Source: Spirometra erinaceieuropaei (lineage: Eukaryota > Platyhelminthes > Cestoda > Diphyllobothriidea > Diphyllobothriidae). Taken from it: DNA of 64,000 bases. Shown piece after piece: positions 44,787 to 55,650 of this stretch. The first letter of the stretch is position 1. Each line of letters opens with the position of its first letter. The notes under the pieces were generated by a model. The model worked only from the letters and a program-made list of their open reading frames with translations, was not told where the DNA came from and made no database searches. The DNA lies in assembly GCA_902702965.1 (NCBI GenBank), contig CACRXP010000037.1, forward strand, positions 68,724-132,723, written 5' to 3'. A program made the position numbers and the translations under genes.

Positions 44787-47700
44787 TCATCATTCTATAA
44801 GTCCAACATCGCGAAAGGAACTGTGTGCTGAAAAACCAAAGTTTGCTGGTGATTGAAGCGCTAGTTTGTCAATCTGCTTAAAATGACTTACTCTAATCTT
44901 TATTTATATCTGGTAGTAATTTTACGTCCACCACTTTGGACATCAATGAGTACGAAAGTTGAACTTGGATACTAGGAGAAAAGCACATAGAATCACTCCA
45001 ACCTCCTATGTCAGTCATTGGATTGGTGGCAGAAGATGATACAAAAGTTTGCATTCTAGCATACAACTCGCTTGCAAGCAAATGAAATAGCTTAAAAAGT
45101 GCGAATAAGAGGTAGGGTGGTCTGAGTAAACAGCTGCGCTAACGTGAAGACAACCAAAGGAATGGACAACCATGACCAGAACGAGCTATTGGGGATGAAG
45201 AAAACGAGAACTAAAAAACAGATTGTTTCTTGATGGGAAAACAAAAATACCTATACATTCAACCAAACATTTGCGAATACAGAATGCTTTTGACATCAAA
45301 GGTCCTTATAACTATAAACAAGACCAAAATAAAATAACCCGTTTTATGTCTTTCCGTACTCTAAGTTGGTTTTAAAAGTTAGTACTGTATGCCCAGTTCG
45401 TACGTGCTTCATTCAGGAGTGCCTAACTGTTGTTTTAGTGAAATGTCCTTAATTTAGAAAACTTCTGAGTCCTTCCGATTTGATGGACGACCATACTAAC
45501 AAAAAATATAAATGTTACTAAAAGAGTAAAAGACAATTTGGCGAGCATTCGATTGTTTTCGATAAATTCCCTTCAGACCTGTACATTTATATTGCTACCG
45601 AAATTATTAATAAGAAAATTACGACAAGCAGAAGTTACTCTGTAGGTCGGTTTTGGGGGCGAGGGATGGTGTGTAAAGTAGGAAGTGCTAGTAAGAAGAT
45701 TCTTTTCATTGTAGTTTCGTCATTTACTAAAGTTTCTTCTACCCCTAATACCGCAGTTTAGTTTAGAAAACAACTGTGCGACGCTTTGACAACGCGCAGT
45801 TACAAGAGAATTTGCGCGTGTAACCTGAGGTAATCAAAAGGCACCAGTTGGCAAATGCATCGACTTCTTACAGGAAAATTCTAATTGTCAGGAGCAAATG
45901 TTTCGCGAATTTCCCGTGCAATGTATAGCATGACGAATGGTCAAAAGTGTTCTTCTAACACAATTGGCGAACTTCTTAGATTTTGACCGTACTCTGTAAG
46001 ATTTTAGGAAAGAACGCTGACTAAGCTGCCTTCCAATTTGTTAATTCCCGAAAATCACAGTTGTCCATAGAAAAGGTTTATAAATTACTTACGTTTTTCA
46101 GGAAATTGGAGGAACCTTTTTTGTCATGGTTTTACAAATCAGCCGAGTGAGACAGTTGGCAGGCACCGTGAAACACATGTAGAAGGTGGACTTTGTTCAT
46201 CGGTGAGGGCATCCGTAAGTCTAATTTGACTTAACAATTAACTGAAAATTCAGACATAAGCCTTGATAAGAGAATTACTTTTTCCCTAACTGATGATACT
46301 TATATCGATAACCCTTCCAAGGTGGGGGGGATTATACGGGCAGACCTGAGCTTTACCGATCAGAAGAGGGGTATTCGCATAACAATGGTTAATACATTAA
46401 AAACTACACCATATTTTTAATAACCGTGCATACAAATAATGCTAGTTTTGTCCAAAAAGTGAAAGCGTTTGCCTTGAGTTATATCACTGTTTCATTGTTA
46501 CCCACACCTGATTAGGAACTGGAATGGCAAAGTGTGTAAACCTGAGAGATTTCTAAGAAGATAAAAAGCATTTTTGGCAATGAACTTGGTGCCATACAAA
46601 CATTTGTATAAGTCTTGCCTTTCGCGATTTCATTCTAGGCAGTCAAGCAGCCCGGGATCTCAATGACTATCTAAGTTAGTGGAGATGTTCGATTGTAAAA
46701 TTCTGAAACAGCAGTTATAGTGAAAGAGCTCACTTATCAGCGTGACAAAATGTTTGCGACCGCCTCGGAAACATCGTTCGTGTGACGTGCCATTAAAATA
46801 CAAGCCTAATGGAAGACGCATAAATGGGTCTGCACGCCCATGATGGGGTTTGAACGGCATGACTCCAACACTAAAAGCACTTTTAAACTTTGTACGCGGG
46901 TAGTTGAGAGGATATACTCACGTCTGTCAAAGATCACCTGGCTTTGCAAGAGAAATTCAGAAGTCTCGAGCCAAACCGCTCTTAAAATCGCCAATTTTGC
47001 CATTATACTTTTAAAACGACAAGACGATGGAATCACAATGCGGTTTTGTTTTCTACAAAATAGGGACTAGTTCGTGAACAGCCTTCGTCCAAAGTTTGTC
47101 TTGATAACGATTCTTCGTGTCGGTCAGCGAATTGATAACTGCAGCATCTTTGATCTTAAATGAACAATTATAAAGTGGAAGCTACCTGTAAGTGCGTCTG
47201 AGCATGGCATTGTATCCAGAAGATGATAAACTTTGTCCAAAACTGCAAACATCAAACGGCGTGCTGGCTAGCTGAGAACGTTTGATAGACCTGGAAGTGT
47301 AAACAGTAAATTATGCCGGTTCCAAAAACATGGACTCACGTCTACCTTGGACAGAGCCAACTTAGTGACAGACGTATTAGTTTTGACTCTTTATGGTCTC
47401 TTGCGATGCGTGACCAGTTCGGTGGGTTCATCGAACCAGTTGTCCGTCGTCTCAAATGAAAGCAACACTGCTATCACCTCCGGCGAATTTTGAGCATCGT
47501 AGAATCCTTGATTTGCCAATGCTGCACTGCATTATGCATAACCAATTTGACAGACATTGCCGAAATCTGCGCTTTGGTTTACAATAGAGCTGACGTTAGT
47601 TTGCCAACAACGTACACCCTACCTTGTCATTTGCGGTCTTGCACGGCCACAGGTGTGAACTGTATAAATATTTAATGCGCTGCTCAAAGTGCAGGCGCAA

Positions 47701-47815
47701 ACCATTTTCTTGCTTTGGAGAAAGGATGAGATGAAAAAGACCACGATCAGCTAAAACCCCTTCTCTCTATTTTGAAAAGTCGCCGAATACCTTAAAAGTT
47801 TTGAAATCTTCTTCC
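44787..47815. other. No feature recognised (region upstream of the protocadherin gene)
   Basis: AT-rich. Would include the gene's promoter, but I see no clear element. Overlapping short frames at 46660-47070 are not supported. Confidence 0.4.
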
Positions 47816-47819
47816 AAAA

Positions 47820-47905
47820 TTGGAACTGCGGTTTTTCCTAACCTTGGGTAAACTTGTGCTTTTTTTAATTTCTTTAGAAATTAACTACAAACTTGGAGTA
47901 GATTA
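47820..47905 (+). repeat. Local repeat D, copy 1
   Basis: Shares the run CTTTTTTTAATTTCTTTAGA then AACTACAAACTTGGAGTA with 48165-48238 and, less well, with 49003-49072. Confidence 0.5.
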
Positions 47906-48119
47906 GTCTATTTAAGGTCTACGGGCTCAGATCTAAGTTTATATGTATGAACATTTGGGCCGAGGTCCATCAGCCACAGCGGATACCGCGTAATGTTCAT
48001 TAACTACCGACAGGCGGCTAGTAGCATATGTTAGGGTAAGATGACGCCATACCAATAACTCAGGTAATAGCCAAAAGCTCAAACACGCCTGCTTCGTCGA
48101 TATTCTGCCGCTGCATGAC

Positions 48120-48238
48120 ACAGCTGCGAGGAGTTGGGCTCGTCAGTGGGTCCCCCAGCATTTCTGGTAGATACTCCAATGTAGAAATTGCACCTTTTTA
48201 ATGTCCTTAGAAAGTAACTGCGAACTTGGAGTACGAAC
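48120..48238 (+). repeat. Local repeat D, copy 2
   Basis: Has the upstream block CAGTGGGTCCCCCAGC, then GGTAGATACT, then CTTTTTAATGTCCTTAGAAA and CTTGGAGTA. It runs directly into a family B copy at 48238. Confidence 0.5.
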
Positions 48239-48372
48239 ATGGGAGTGTAGAGGCACGCCCGTGTTCAGGCTCACGCCACACCCACTGGGTTCCGTAACAC
48301 CCTGATTCACGCGTAAGTTACAGCCTCTGTTGTGGGGCACACTTGGACGTCTTCGATCACAACCATCGAACT
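48238..48372 (+). repeat. Family B dispersed repeat, copy 3, internally deleted
   Basis: Its left part matches 51049-51112 (block CACACCCACTGGGTTCCGTA) and its right part matches 51322-51384 (block ACGCGTAAGTTACAG, then GGCACAC and TCGATCA). The roughly 210 bases between these blocks in the other copy are missing. Confidence 0.65.
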
Positions 48373-48929
48373 GTCAAATATTTGGCGTATCTATGTCCCC
48401 AATCTCGTGCCGTTGGGGAGCAACATGTATGCAGATTTCCAATATCATTGAGGCAGTGCAGACATTTGTTGGTAAGATCCACCAGTTCTCGACGCAGAAA
48501 TACCTATGGAAAGGAGACCCAATGCGTAAGTTATTGATAAATTCTCTTAAAATTCTCCAGCGTTTATGAGAGTTGTCTTCAAAATCCGAGGAAACTTCCT
48601 GCGATCCATTGAAACGGTTCTCGTGCAGGAGCAACTATCAAATGATAGTTGTCAATAGACGTTGCAAACGGTGCAATGTGTCTTTGTACTGCCAAAGTCT
48701 TTTTCACCTCCAGAATGTATTCCAAGTTTGAAATAATTAAATAATCCCAAGTGAAAATCTTAACTTCATGCATCCCAAATGAGAATCTTAAAACCCCGAC
48801 TTTAACAGAAATACACGTTTATTTTCTAAGCCGATTTTCTGGAGACATTTTGTTTTAAACATGCTGCATAGTCTGCTTTTACTGGCAGAACAGGTACTAG
48901 ATAAAAACTCGGACAAGTTTTTAGAGTCT
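48373..48929. other. No supported gene
   Basis: A plus-strand frame at 48330-48569 starts inside the repeat and continues into unique sequence; no domain or clear splice sites support it. Confidence 0.4.
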
Positions 48930-49075
48930 ATTCTGTCACTGCATTACACATTTGGGTGGGTTTGGGTGCATCACTGAGTCCCTCAGCGTTCGCATGTGCT
49001 TGCCGATAGATACTGAAGTTTTTAAATTTCGGCTTTTTAATTTCTTCAGACACTAATGGACTAACTTGGCACAAA
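48930..49075 (+). repeat. Local repeat D, copy 3, diverged
   Basis: Block CACTGAGTCCCTCAGC, then GATAGATACT, GGCTTTTTAATTTCTTCAGA and CTAACTTGGC, in the same order as copy 2. Confidence 0.45.
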
Positions 49076-50980
49076 CCATTCATTCGCTCTTTCCGAATGA
49101 TTAACCTCATGTTAGCACATTAACGTCTGAGGAGATTAAAGGGCTTAAAAATTGCTTTGGGTTGTTCTTAAATTGGCTTGTTAGTTGTGAGCATAATGAT
49201 TACGTCCAGGCTTATACACATACATGAAAGCGTTGACACTTTCGTTATTGGTGGGGCTGTTATATATCGGAACAAGAAAGAATCCCTACGTTTATTTATC
49301 CTGAAGGATGTGATCGATATCCTACAGTTACTTCGAATCAATTTGCGCTCGATCATTGGATCATAGAAGAAACGGACCTAACCGAATCCTTCAATTTCTT
49401 ATGTGACTGCGATATACTATCTGTCCCATGAGTACAAAACGCAAAATAAAGGCGATATGTTCCTTATGAAACCGAAAAATTTGATTTGCGCTTCTAAAAT
49501 ATCTTATTTTCGAACTAAATCGTTTTTATGCTCACGAACAGTTTAAGTTAACGAATTACGGCTGGCTTGACTACAAGTACTAGCAACGCCTTGGACGTCA
49601 GCGACATGCGAACTCAAAGTCCCAAATGCTGCATTCTTTTTGCTATGGATGATTTTCAAGGACGCAAACGTAACAAGCATCCTCGAGATCCGCCCCCATT
49701 TAGGATTATTTGACGATTTTATGAACGAACTTTTAATGCATTCCATTTACTAAAGCCAAATGAACCTCGTCACCTGTGCTTTTTAATACTTGAAGTCTTG
49801 GCTACTAAATAGGCCTTCGCGAAATTTTTTAAGAGTTCGCCGCTTCATCCTCTAACGTTCATATGAAATGAACTCCCCTCGGATAGTTTAAAATGGTGAA
49901 CTTGGCTTGCGACTGAAAGTGCATTTCTATCCAATTGAATCTTACAGCGATTTCCTCGAGTGCCACGAAGAACGGTAAGTTATTCTTGATGTCCATCAAA
50001 CGTATCAGAGTAGACCGTCTGTAACTATGAACTCTTTTCTAAACAGCGTACCATTATTCGTCATTGGTGTGAGCAAAAGAAGAAGTTCCACATAGACTAG
50101 CACGTCGCACTTCATGGAGAAAATAAGTTTTTCATCAGATGCATGAGAGAGTCGCTGCATCGGATGGCACAGTGTCTCTCTGAGAGAGTTAAAACACATC
50201 TGCCATTCGTTTTTTCCTTTTATCAAACACATTCTCTTGATAACTTTGGTCGTCCGCACAAATCTCTTTTTGCAGACGACCCGTCATTCTCTGACGTAAG
50301 CTCACTTGTTAACAGATATTTCCGTTCAGCCCAAGGTACCGTGTTTTATTATTACTGTCTGCAAAGGTCATGACGATCCTGTTTGACGTCCAGTATTCAT
50401 GGCAGGAAACTACTGATATCGATGCAGCTAGAACTTTTGGTTTCCTAGAGCAAGCCATGGTATAGTAAATTGCAGATAGCTCCTGTCAAAAGAACGCAAA
50501 AAATTCACTTGTTCCAGAAGAAACCCCATATCGTAGTTTAACGCCATTCAACACCCCAAGACTGAGTGATCTTCGCAGTTACGCAATTCACCTATATCCT
50601 GTGGGCAATAAAATTACTTCTCGTTCGGGCCTTCCAGGAAAGCTTTGGATACTTCTTTAAAAATAGCATCCCCTTAAAAATCGCAAGTTTTCTACATTGT
50701 CTTAGTACACGTCTATATGGTTATTTCCGACTTTTTGTCAGATTTAACCCCACATAAAGGACAGTTATGGACTATATCAATTCCCATTTTGATTCAAAGA
50801 TAGTTGCCGGTGATATTTTGGGTAATTTCCCACTGCATTAGAATGACAATAAGGCATACTACTTCTGATTTTCAACCTGACGGCTGTGGACTCCACAGAG
50901 TTAAATGGAAATACAGGTAGGTCATTTAAGAAAGTGTGTGACCCTGAAAAGGGGTCACTGGACAGTTGCGCTGGACCAGC
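49076..50980. other. No feature recognised
   Basis: Short frames only. One at 50143-50373 contains FADD, which by itself is not evidence for a reverse transcriptase. Confidence 0.45.
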
Positions 50981-50982
50981 AC

Positions 50983-51384
50983 GGGGACTAGATCGGAGTC
51001 CGACAGGCGTTATCGGGGATGGGCACCCATGACAAACGCCAATCTTTGGGAATGTAGCGGCACGCCAACGTGCAGGCTCATGTCACACCCACTGGGATCC
51101 GTAACACTCTTATTCTTGTTGTCATACAAAACCCTGCTCAGTATACATCGTGGACCAGAGGGTGTGGTGGTGCGCCTGGGTGCGGGTTCTCGCTGCGCTA
51201 GTCACTTGCACCCTCTCCCTTCTGTGATCTTTTTGACTCTGCGCTGATATCAGACGCAGGTGGGAGAGGAGGAAAGAGTACGGTAGATGTTGCGCAAATT
51301 CTTTATCTCTGTAAACTAATACACGCGCAAGTTACCGTCTCCGCTGTGAGGCACAGGTTGGGCGTCGTCGATCAAAACGGTATC
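50983..51384 (+). repeat. Family B dispersed repeat, copy 4 (most complete)
   Basis: About 400 bp. Its left third matches the minus strand of 1-306 and the left part of 48238-48372; its middle matches both 1-306 and 14255-14400; its right end matches 48308-48372 and 14420-14490. It gives the reference order for the family. No coding sequence shared by the copies was found, so it is probably non-autonomous; class unknown. Confidence 0.65.
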
Positions 51385-51830
51385 CCCAACAGGGGTCAAC
51401 GAAATGTCATGGGAGTCATAAAATTACTGGCTTTCCCCGCCATCAGTTTTATGTGTCATCTGATTCCGAAGCGGCTAATTGAACAGGAATGGCTACGGCA
51501 GATATTAGTATATAAAGGAAACTTAAGTCTCCAACTCGGAGGGCCGAAAAGGGGTCTTGGTCTCCAGCGATAGATATTGCTGTTGGGGTGGGGGACCCTA
51601 CCTCCCTGAAGAGTAAGCGGATGAATTACACGTGCCGTTTAGGGGATATTTGGGCTTTAAAAGACGATTGTTATCCAGCTGGTGCGAAAAGCAAGTTGGT
51701 ATTCGGTTACACTTCAATAGCAGAAAACCATCAGATGATAAACCAGGCTACTGGCCTCTGGAGGCCTTGACGACGAAGAACAGTTTTAGGAACAAATGTC
51801 ATTGACAGATTTTAATAATTAAGCAGTCCC
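51385..51830. other. No feature recognised
   Basis: Two short plus-strand frames without recognisable content. Confidence 0.4.
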
Positions 51831-51908
51831 AGGAGGCCTCGGTTGGAATCGAATTAAAGACATCAAGTGCAAGACTTATGTATAGTCAACGCTGAAAGCA
51901 CCTGGGCT
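51831..51908 (-). repeat. tRNA-like SINE-C relative, cut by gap
   Basis: On the minus strand: AGCCCAGGTGCTTTCAGCG (A-box region), CGTTGACTATACATAAG, then AATTCGATTCCAACCGAGGC (B box). This matches the layout of 9721-9812 and 22081-22163. The element runs into the N gap, and its last 44 bases reappear at 54552-54595. Confidence 0.55.
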
Positions 51909-52044
51909 NNNNNNNNNNNNNNNNNNNNNNNNNNNNNNNNNNNNNNNNNNNNNNNNNNNNNNNNNNNNNNNNNNNNNNNNNNNNNNNNNNNNNNNNNNNN
52001 NNNNNNNNNNNNNNNNNNNNNNNNNNNNNNNNNNNNNNNNNNNN
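51909..52044. other. Assembly gap (136 N)
   Basis: Run of N. Confidence 0.99.
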
Positions 52045-54551
52045 ACTAAGTTTTCGCATTTCCCCAGTGTAATGAACGGTGGGTGACTAGAATGATGCTC
52101 AACCAAGGCTGGCTTCCCAATGTACGCAAATAGGTTGGCCTTACGTACCGGCATAAGTAAAGGTACATTTCCGCTTAATCCATTTGGTTACTCTTGAAAT
52201 TTATTCGAAATGTTTTGACAGATATAGACAATTGAGTCTGCAGTGAGGTTGTATCCTAGCTGTGGATTTACAAACCCGCTTATAAACATTTCGGTCGGTA
52301 TTATTATTTAGGTTTTTAAACCTATCAAGCCTACCGGCGCTTTAAGCACGCATCACGCAGTTGAACCAGTGGTATATTTCATTTAGTATCATGGACAGTT
52401 ACCGAGGGGTAAATACTCGATGCAAATATACGATGAGCTAGAAAAATCTTTTATATTTCTGCTTATTTCAGCCAAATTGAATCTAATGTCAGGCTGAAAA
52501 GTCTTACATTTTTATTCCGATTTTGCTGTTAGGTGCATAGTGACTAATCAATATTCTATTTCTGGTTCTGCTCAAAGATATATACAACTGTAAATTCGTC
52601 CATAATATTAACCTCACATGGTTACTTGATCAAACATACTATGGTGTCCCTAATGTTATTGCGAAATCATTCGGGGGCAGGAACACAACGTTTCCAAAAA
52701 AACCTCGCGAAAGTGTCACTCACCTTTAGCTTACTCAGCATAGGTGTTCATGATTCTGTTTTACAAAACTTCATGGGTTTCGAGAGTTCCGTTGTAATGG
52801 GACATGGACCAGAGCATAGCAATTCCTTATGGGTAGGGATATCGTCGCGGTTTTGAACTAAGACAGAAATATTTACTCAATACAAGTGACTTCTTGAAGA
52901 AGGTAACCTTATGATCTATCGTTCTATGAGGACATTTTTGCTGTTACGCATTTGGCTTTTCAGGTAGTGAAGTCTTCGCAGTAGAATTTTATTTAAATGT
53001 TCGTTCAGATTTGGTGAAATTTAGACCACAATCGATTTGAAGCAACAAATACACTTGGCATTTATTGCTAATTTAGAGACAATTACTTTAACTTCCAAAT
53101 AGTTAGAACATTCCAGAAAGCTTAAGTATTTGCCGAAATATCAGACAGAAACTAGTACGAGCTGTATGTTATCGTTGTCTGCAAAATACTTAAGCTTCTA
53201 AATTTGCCCCTCAGGCATGCGAAAGTCAACGACTTATAACTTATTTGAAGCAGGCCGACTAATGTGATCCTGTTCCACCTATGGGAGTAGAGCTGAAATT
53301 TATACTCAATAATTCGAAAATATTTTTAGAGCAGCAAGGGACCCAGAAGTCAAAATTTTATTTTGAACACAAAAGCCAAAGTTAAATCGACAATATGAAT
53401 CCAGGTTTTAGAGGCCCACCATCTGACAGGAATGACCTAATGAGGAGAAAACTTACGTAAAAGTATTATTTTATTAATCCCTCAGAATAACCTTAACGAA
53501 ATGTTATATTCTGTCCTACCGTCTGAGAAGATTCTTTGGTGGACTTCTGAAACGATATGAAATGATCTAAATTTTGTCTTGCGGGTTGAATTCTCAGGTT
53601 GTCTTAAATCGGCAGTGGAGTGGTTGATGATGACAACAGAGCAATAGCCATTTCTGTCCAATCGGCTTCTGTGGACAAAATCTGTCGTTTCCCGGTTACC
53701 CATTGCAGTGGGGCCAAATGCAAAGGCTCTTGACTCGAGCTCAAAGGCAAGACAGCATCCCCGCACTCTATCCTGCACTCGAAGCAAATTGGCTAACTCA
53801 AATTTTATGTGACATTTAACCAAAGTCCACAAAGCCGACCAATTAAACGGCAAATGACATTCAAATCGATATAAACAATGCCACTTTCTATAGATTATGA
53901 GTGTACAGATGAAAGTATGCTAACTTTTTAATCTCCTTGTTAAACAAAAACCCAATCGCTGCGGATTAGGCTAAAACACCGACAGTGCTTGTATACCGGG
54001 GTGTGTGCGACATCTTACGTCGCTTTTATTCCGCGTGGTCTTTCTACTACAAAGTTTTCGACGACATATGAGGTTTTCTGTTTAATCAGAAAGTGAAAAA
54101 AGTTGGTGGAGGATCACGTGGAAGGAAGCGCAAAAGTTAAGAGAATCAATTTACTTCATATATTTATTGGTACTAAATTATCTTAAGGCGCAGGTTCGAC
54201 TGTCGTTAGGCGTAAATTAAATCCAAAACCAAAGCTATCCACATACTCGTCGTCAGCCAGAACAATATAAAAGAAGACAAATGCAGTAGAGCGTTAGGAG
54301 GGCAAACATTTGGCGAATAGTTTGTTGAGATGTAACATTACTGTTCATATAAAAATCCATTTTATTTGAGAGTAACAGTTTACTTACTCTTCAAAACGGC
54401 AAATTGGTTGCAGAAAGAATATCTCTTGACAGTTGCTTCACTAAAGATCGGAGAAACTCTTGGGAGTCTCCTAATCTACACATGTATTTTAGAGCTGCTA
54501 ACAATAGATTACAGTCAAAACAGTTGCTGTTCTGCACCAAAACGGACTTGA
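52045..54551 (+). repeat. 2.5-kb duplicated segment, copy A
   Basis: Matches 55651-58191 over its full length with scattered substitutions and a few indels (about 96-97 percent by eye), same orientation. It begins exactly at the gap and ends at 54551, where a 44-base sequence from before the gap recurs. The content is mostly non-coding, with one possible terminal exon on the minus strand at 53482-53780. It is either a large interspersed element, a real segmental duplication, or an assembly product. Confidence 0.85.
53482..53780 (-). CDS. Possible terminal exon, unknown protein (weak)
   Basis: A minus-strand frame ends in TGA at 53484-53482, with AATAAA within 15 bases after the stop. Its left part follows an acceptor-like TTTGCTTCGAGTGCAG near 53783. 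The frame itself runs open to 53853. The peptide has blocks such as NGYCSVVIINHSTADLR and EVHQRIFSDGRTEYN, but no domain I recognise. In copy B the same frame is broken by TGA (at about 57371-57369) and most base differences change the residue, which argues against a conserved gene. It could be a dead exon carried in the duplication. Confidence 0.25.
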
Positions 54552-54640
54552 AGTGCAAGACTTATGTATAGTCAACGCTGAAAGCACCTGGGCTAGGTGG
54601 TTGTGGCCGAGAGCTATGAGTTTAATTCCATTTGGTTCAA
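54552..54640 (-). repeat. tRNA-like SINE-C relative, other half
   Basis: The first 44 bases (54552-54595) repeat 51865-51908 exactly. Beyond them the SINE continues on the minus strand into the region before the A box. The B-box half is missing here but present at 51831-51864. The two halves would make one SINE if the gap and copy A were removed together with one 44-base repeat. Confidence 0.6.
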
Positions 54641-55341
54641 GTAATCCGTCCAACCTACGGCAACGAATAGAATCCAGTAATTCTGCTAAAGCAGACGGAC
54701 TGACCAAGTAGGACTTCCTGGAAATCAATTCAAAATCCACCAGAGAACTAATAGACTCAAGTAATTAGTAGGCTTTTGGCAAATTTAAATAGTCCGACAG
54801 AGCTATTTGCTGTAATGGGGTTCAAATCTCATTGAAATCATCTAGTTTTTTCAGTAATTGACTGAGGAGTTATAGAACAACTAAGGGTCGCACCTAACTC
54901 CGAACGCTTCTTCTTCATTCTGTATAATTTGTCTAGCATTCTAAAGCAGCAGTTCAAAGGACCGATAAAGTCCCCACTGTAAATCAGGCAAATTAACTTA
55001 ACCATTTCATGATTGGAAATTGTTCGCTTGGTCTTCGGTATGGACCGGGTGTGCGACCCAAATATTTGCTATAATAATAAATATCCTTAATGCGCACCGA
55101 AGCAAAAATAGAAATATTTTTTGAAATAGGAACCTGATAATTTAGATATTAAAATTTACGTAGTCAGAAGCGGAATCAAATGGACGTTTCAAAGACGACA
55201 GAGAGGCCTTGCAGTTTTATTTCCTCGTCTTCAAAATTGAAAGGTGCTCAAAAAGACAGAGACGTAAGTTTGAGGGGATTTAGGCTCGGTTTGGACATGA
55301 TTGACAAACGACCGCAAATAACGCAGAATTATTCATCACAA
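54641..55341. other. No feature recognised
   Basis: AT-rich; a B-box-like GGTTCAAATCT at 54819 has no good A box before it. Confidence 0.4.
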
Positions 55342-55391
55342 TTCTTTCTTTCTTTCGTTCTTTCTTTCTTTCTTCTTCTTCTTCTTCTTCC
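55342..55391 (+). repeat. (TTTC)n / (TTC)n microsatellite
   Basis: About 50 bases of TTTC units passing into TTC units; pyrimidine only, apart from one G. Confidence 0.85.
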
Positions 55392-55650
55392 TATCGAGAT
55401 TGTCTATTGATTGACGATCACTCCTTGTCGTGTACCCTCTTCGGTACGCCAAAAACTGGAGCTCCAGTGCAAACCGAAAGTGTTCGCTGTCATTCTGCGA
55501 TCAGGATAGGCCAATGCACGCTATTCCCAGGTGACGTCGCAGGCATACTTCCCCGCAAAATGACTACAAGGAGCTAATTTATTGCACATCTTTTCAAGTG
55601 GACGCGGCTGGTTTTATGCAGGCACCGAAAACCACTAAGAAGGTACACTA
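55392..55650. other. No feature recognised
   Basis: Unique sequence between the microsatellite and copy B. Confidence 0.4.

Noticed and set aside
50143..50373. FADD motif in an open frame, possible reverse transcriptase
   Set aside because: The flanking residues do not fit any reverse-transcriptase block; four residues are not enough.
51867..52154. Open frames on both strands at the second gap
   Set aside because: They run through the N gap.
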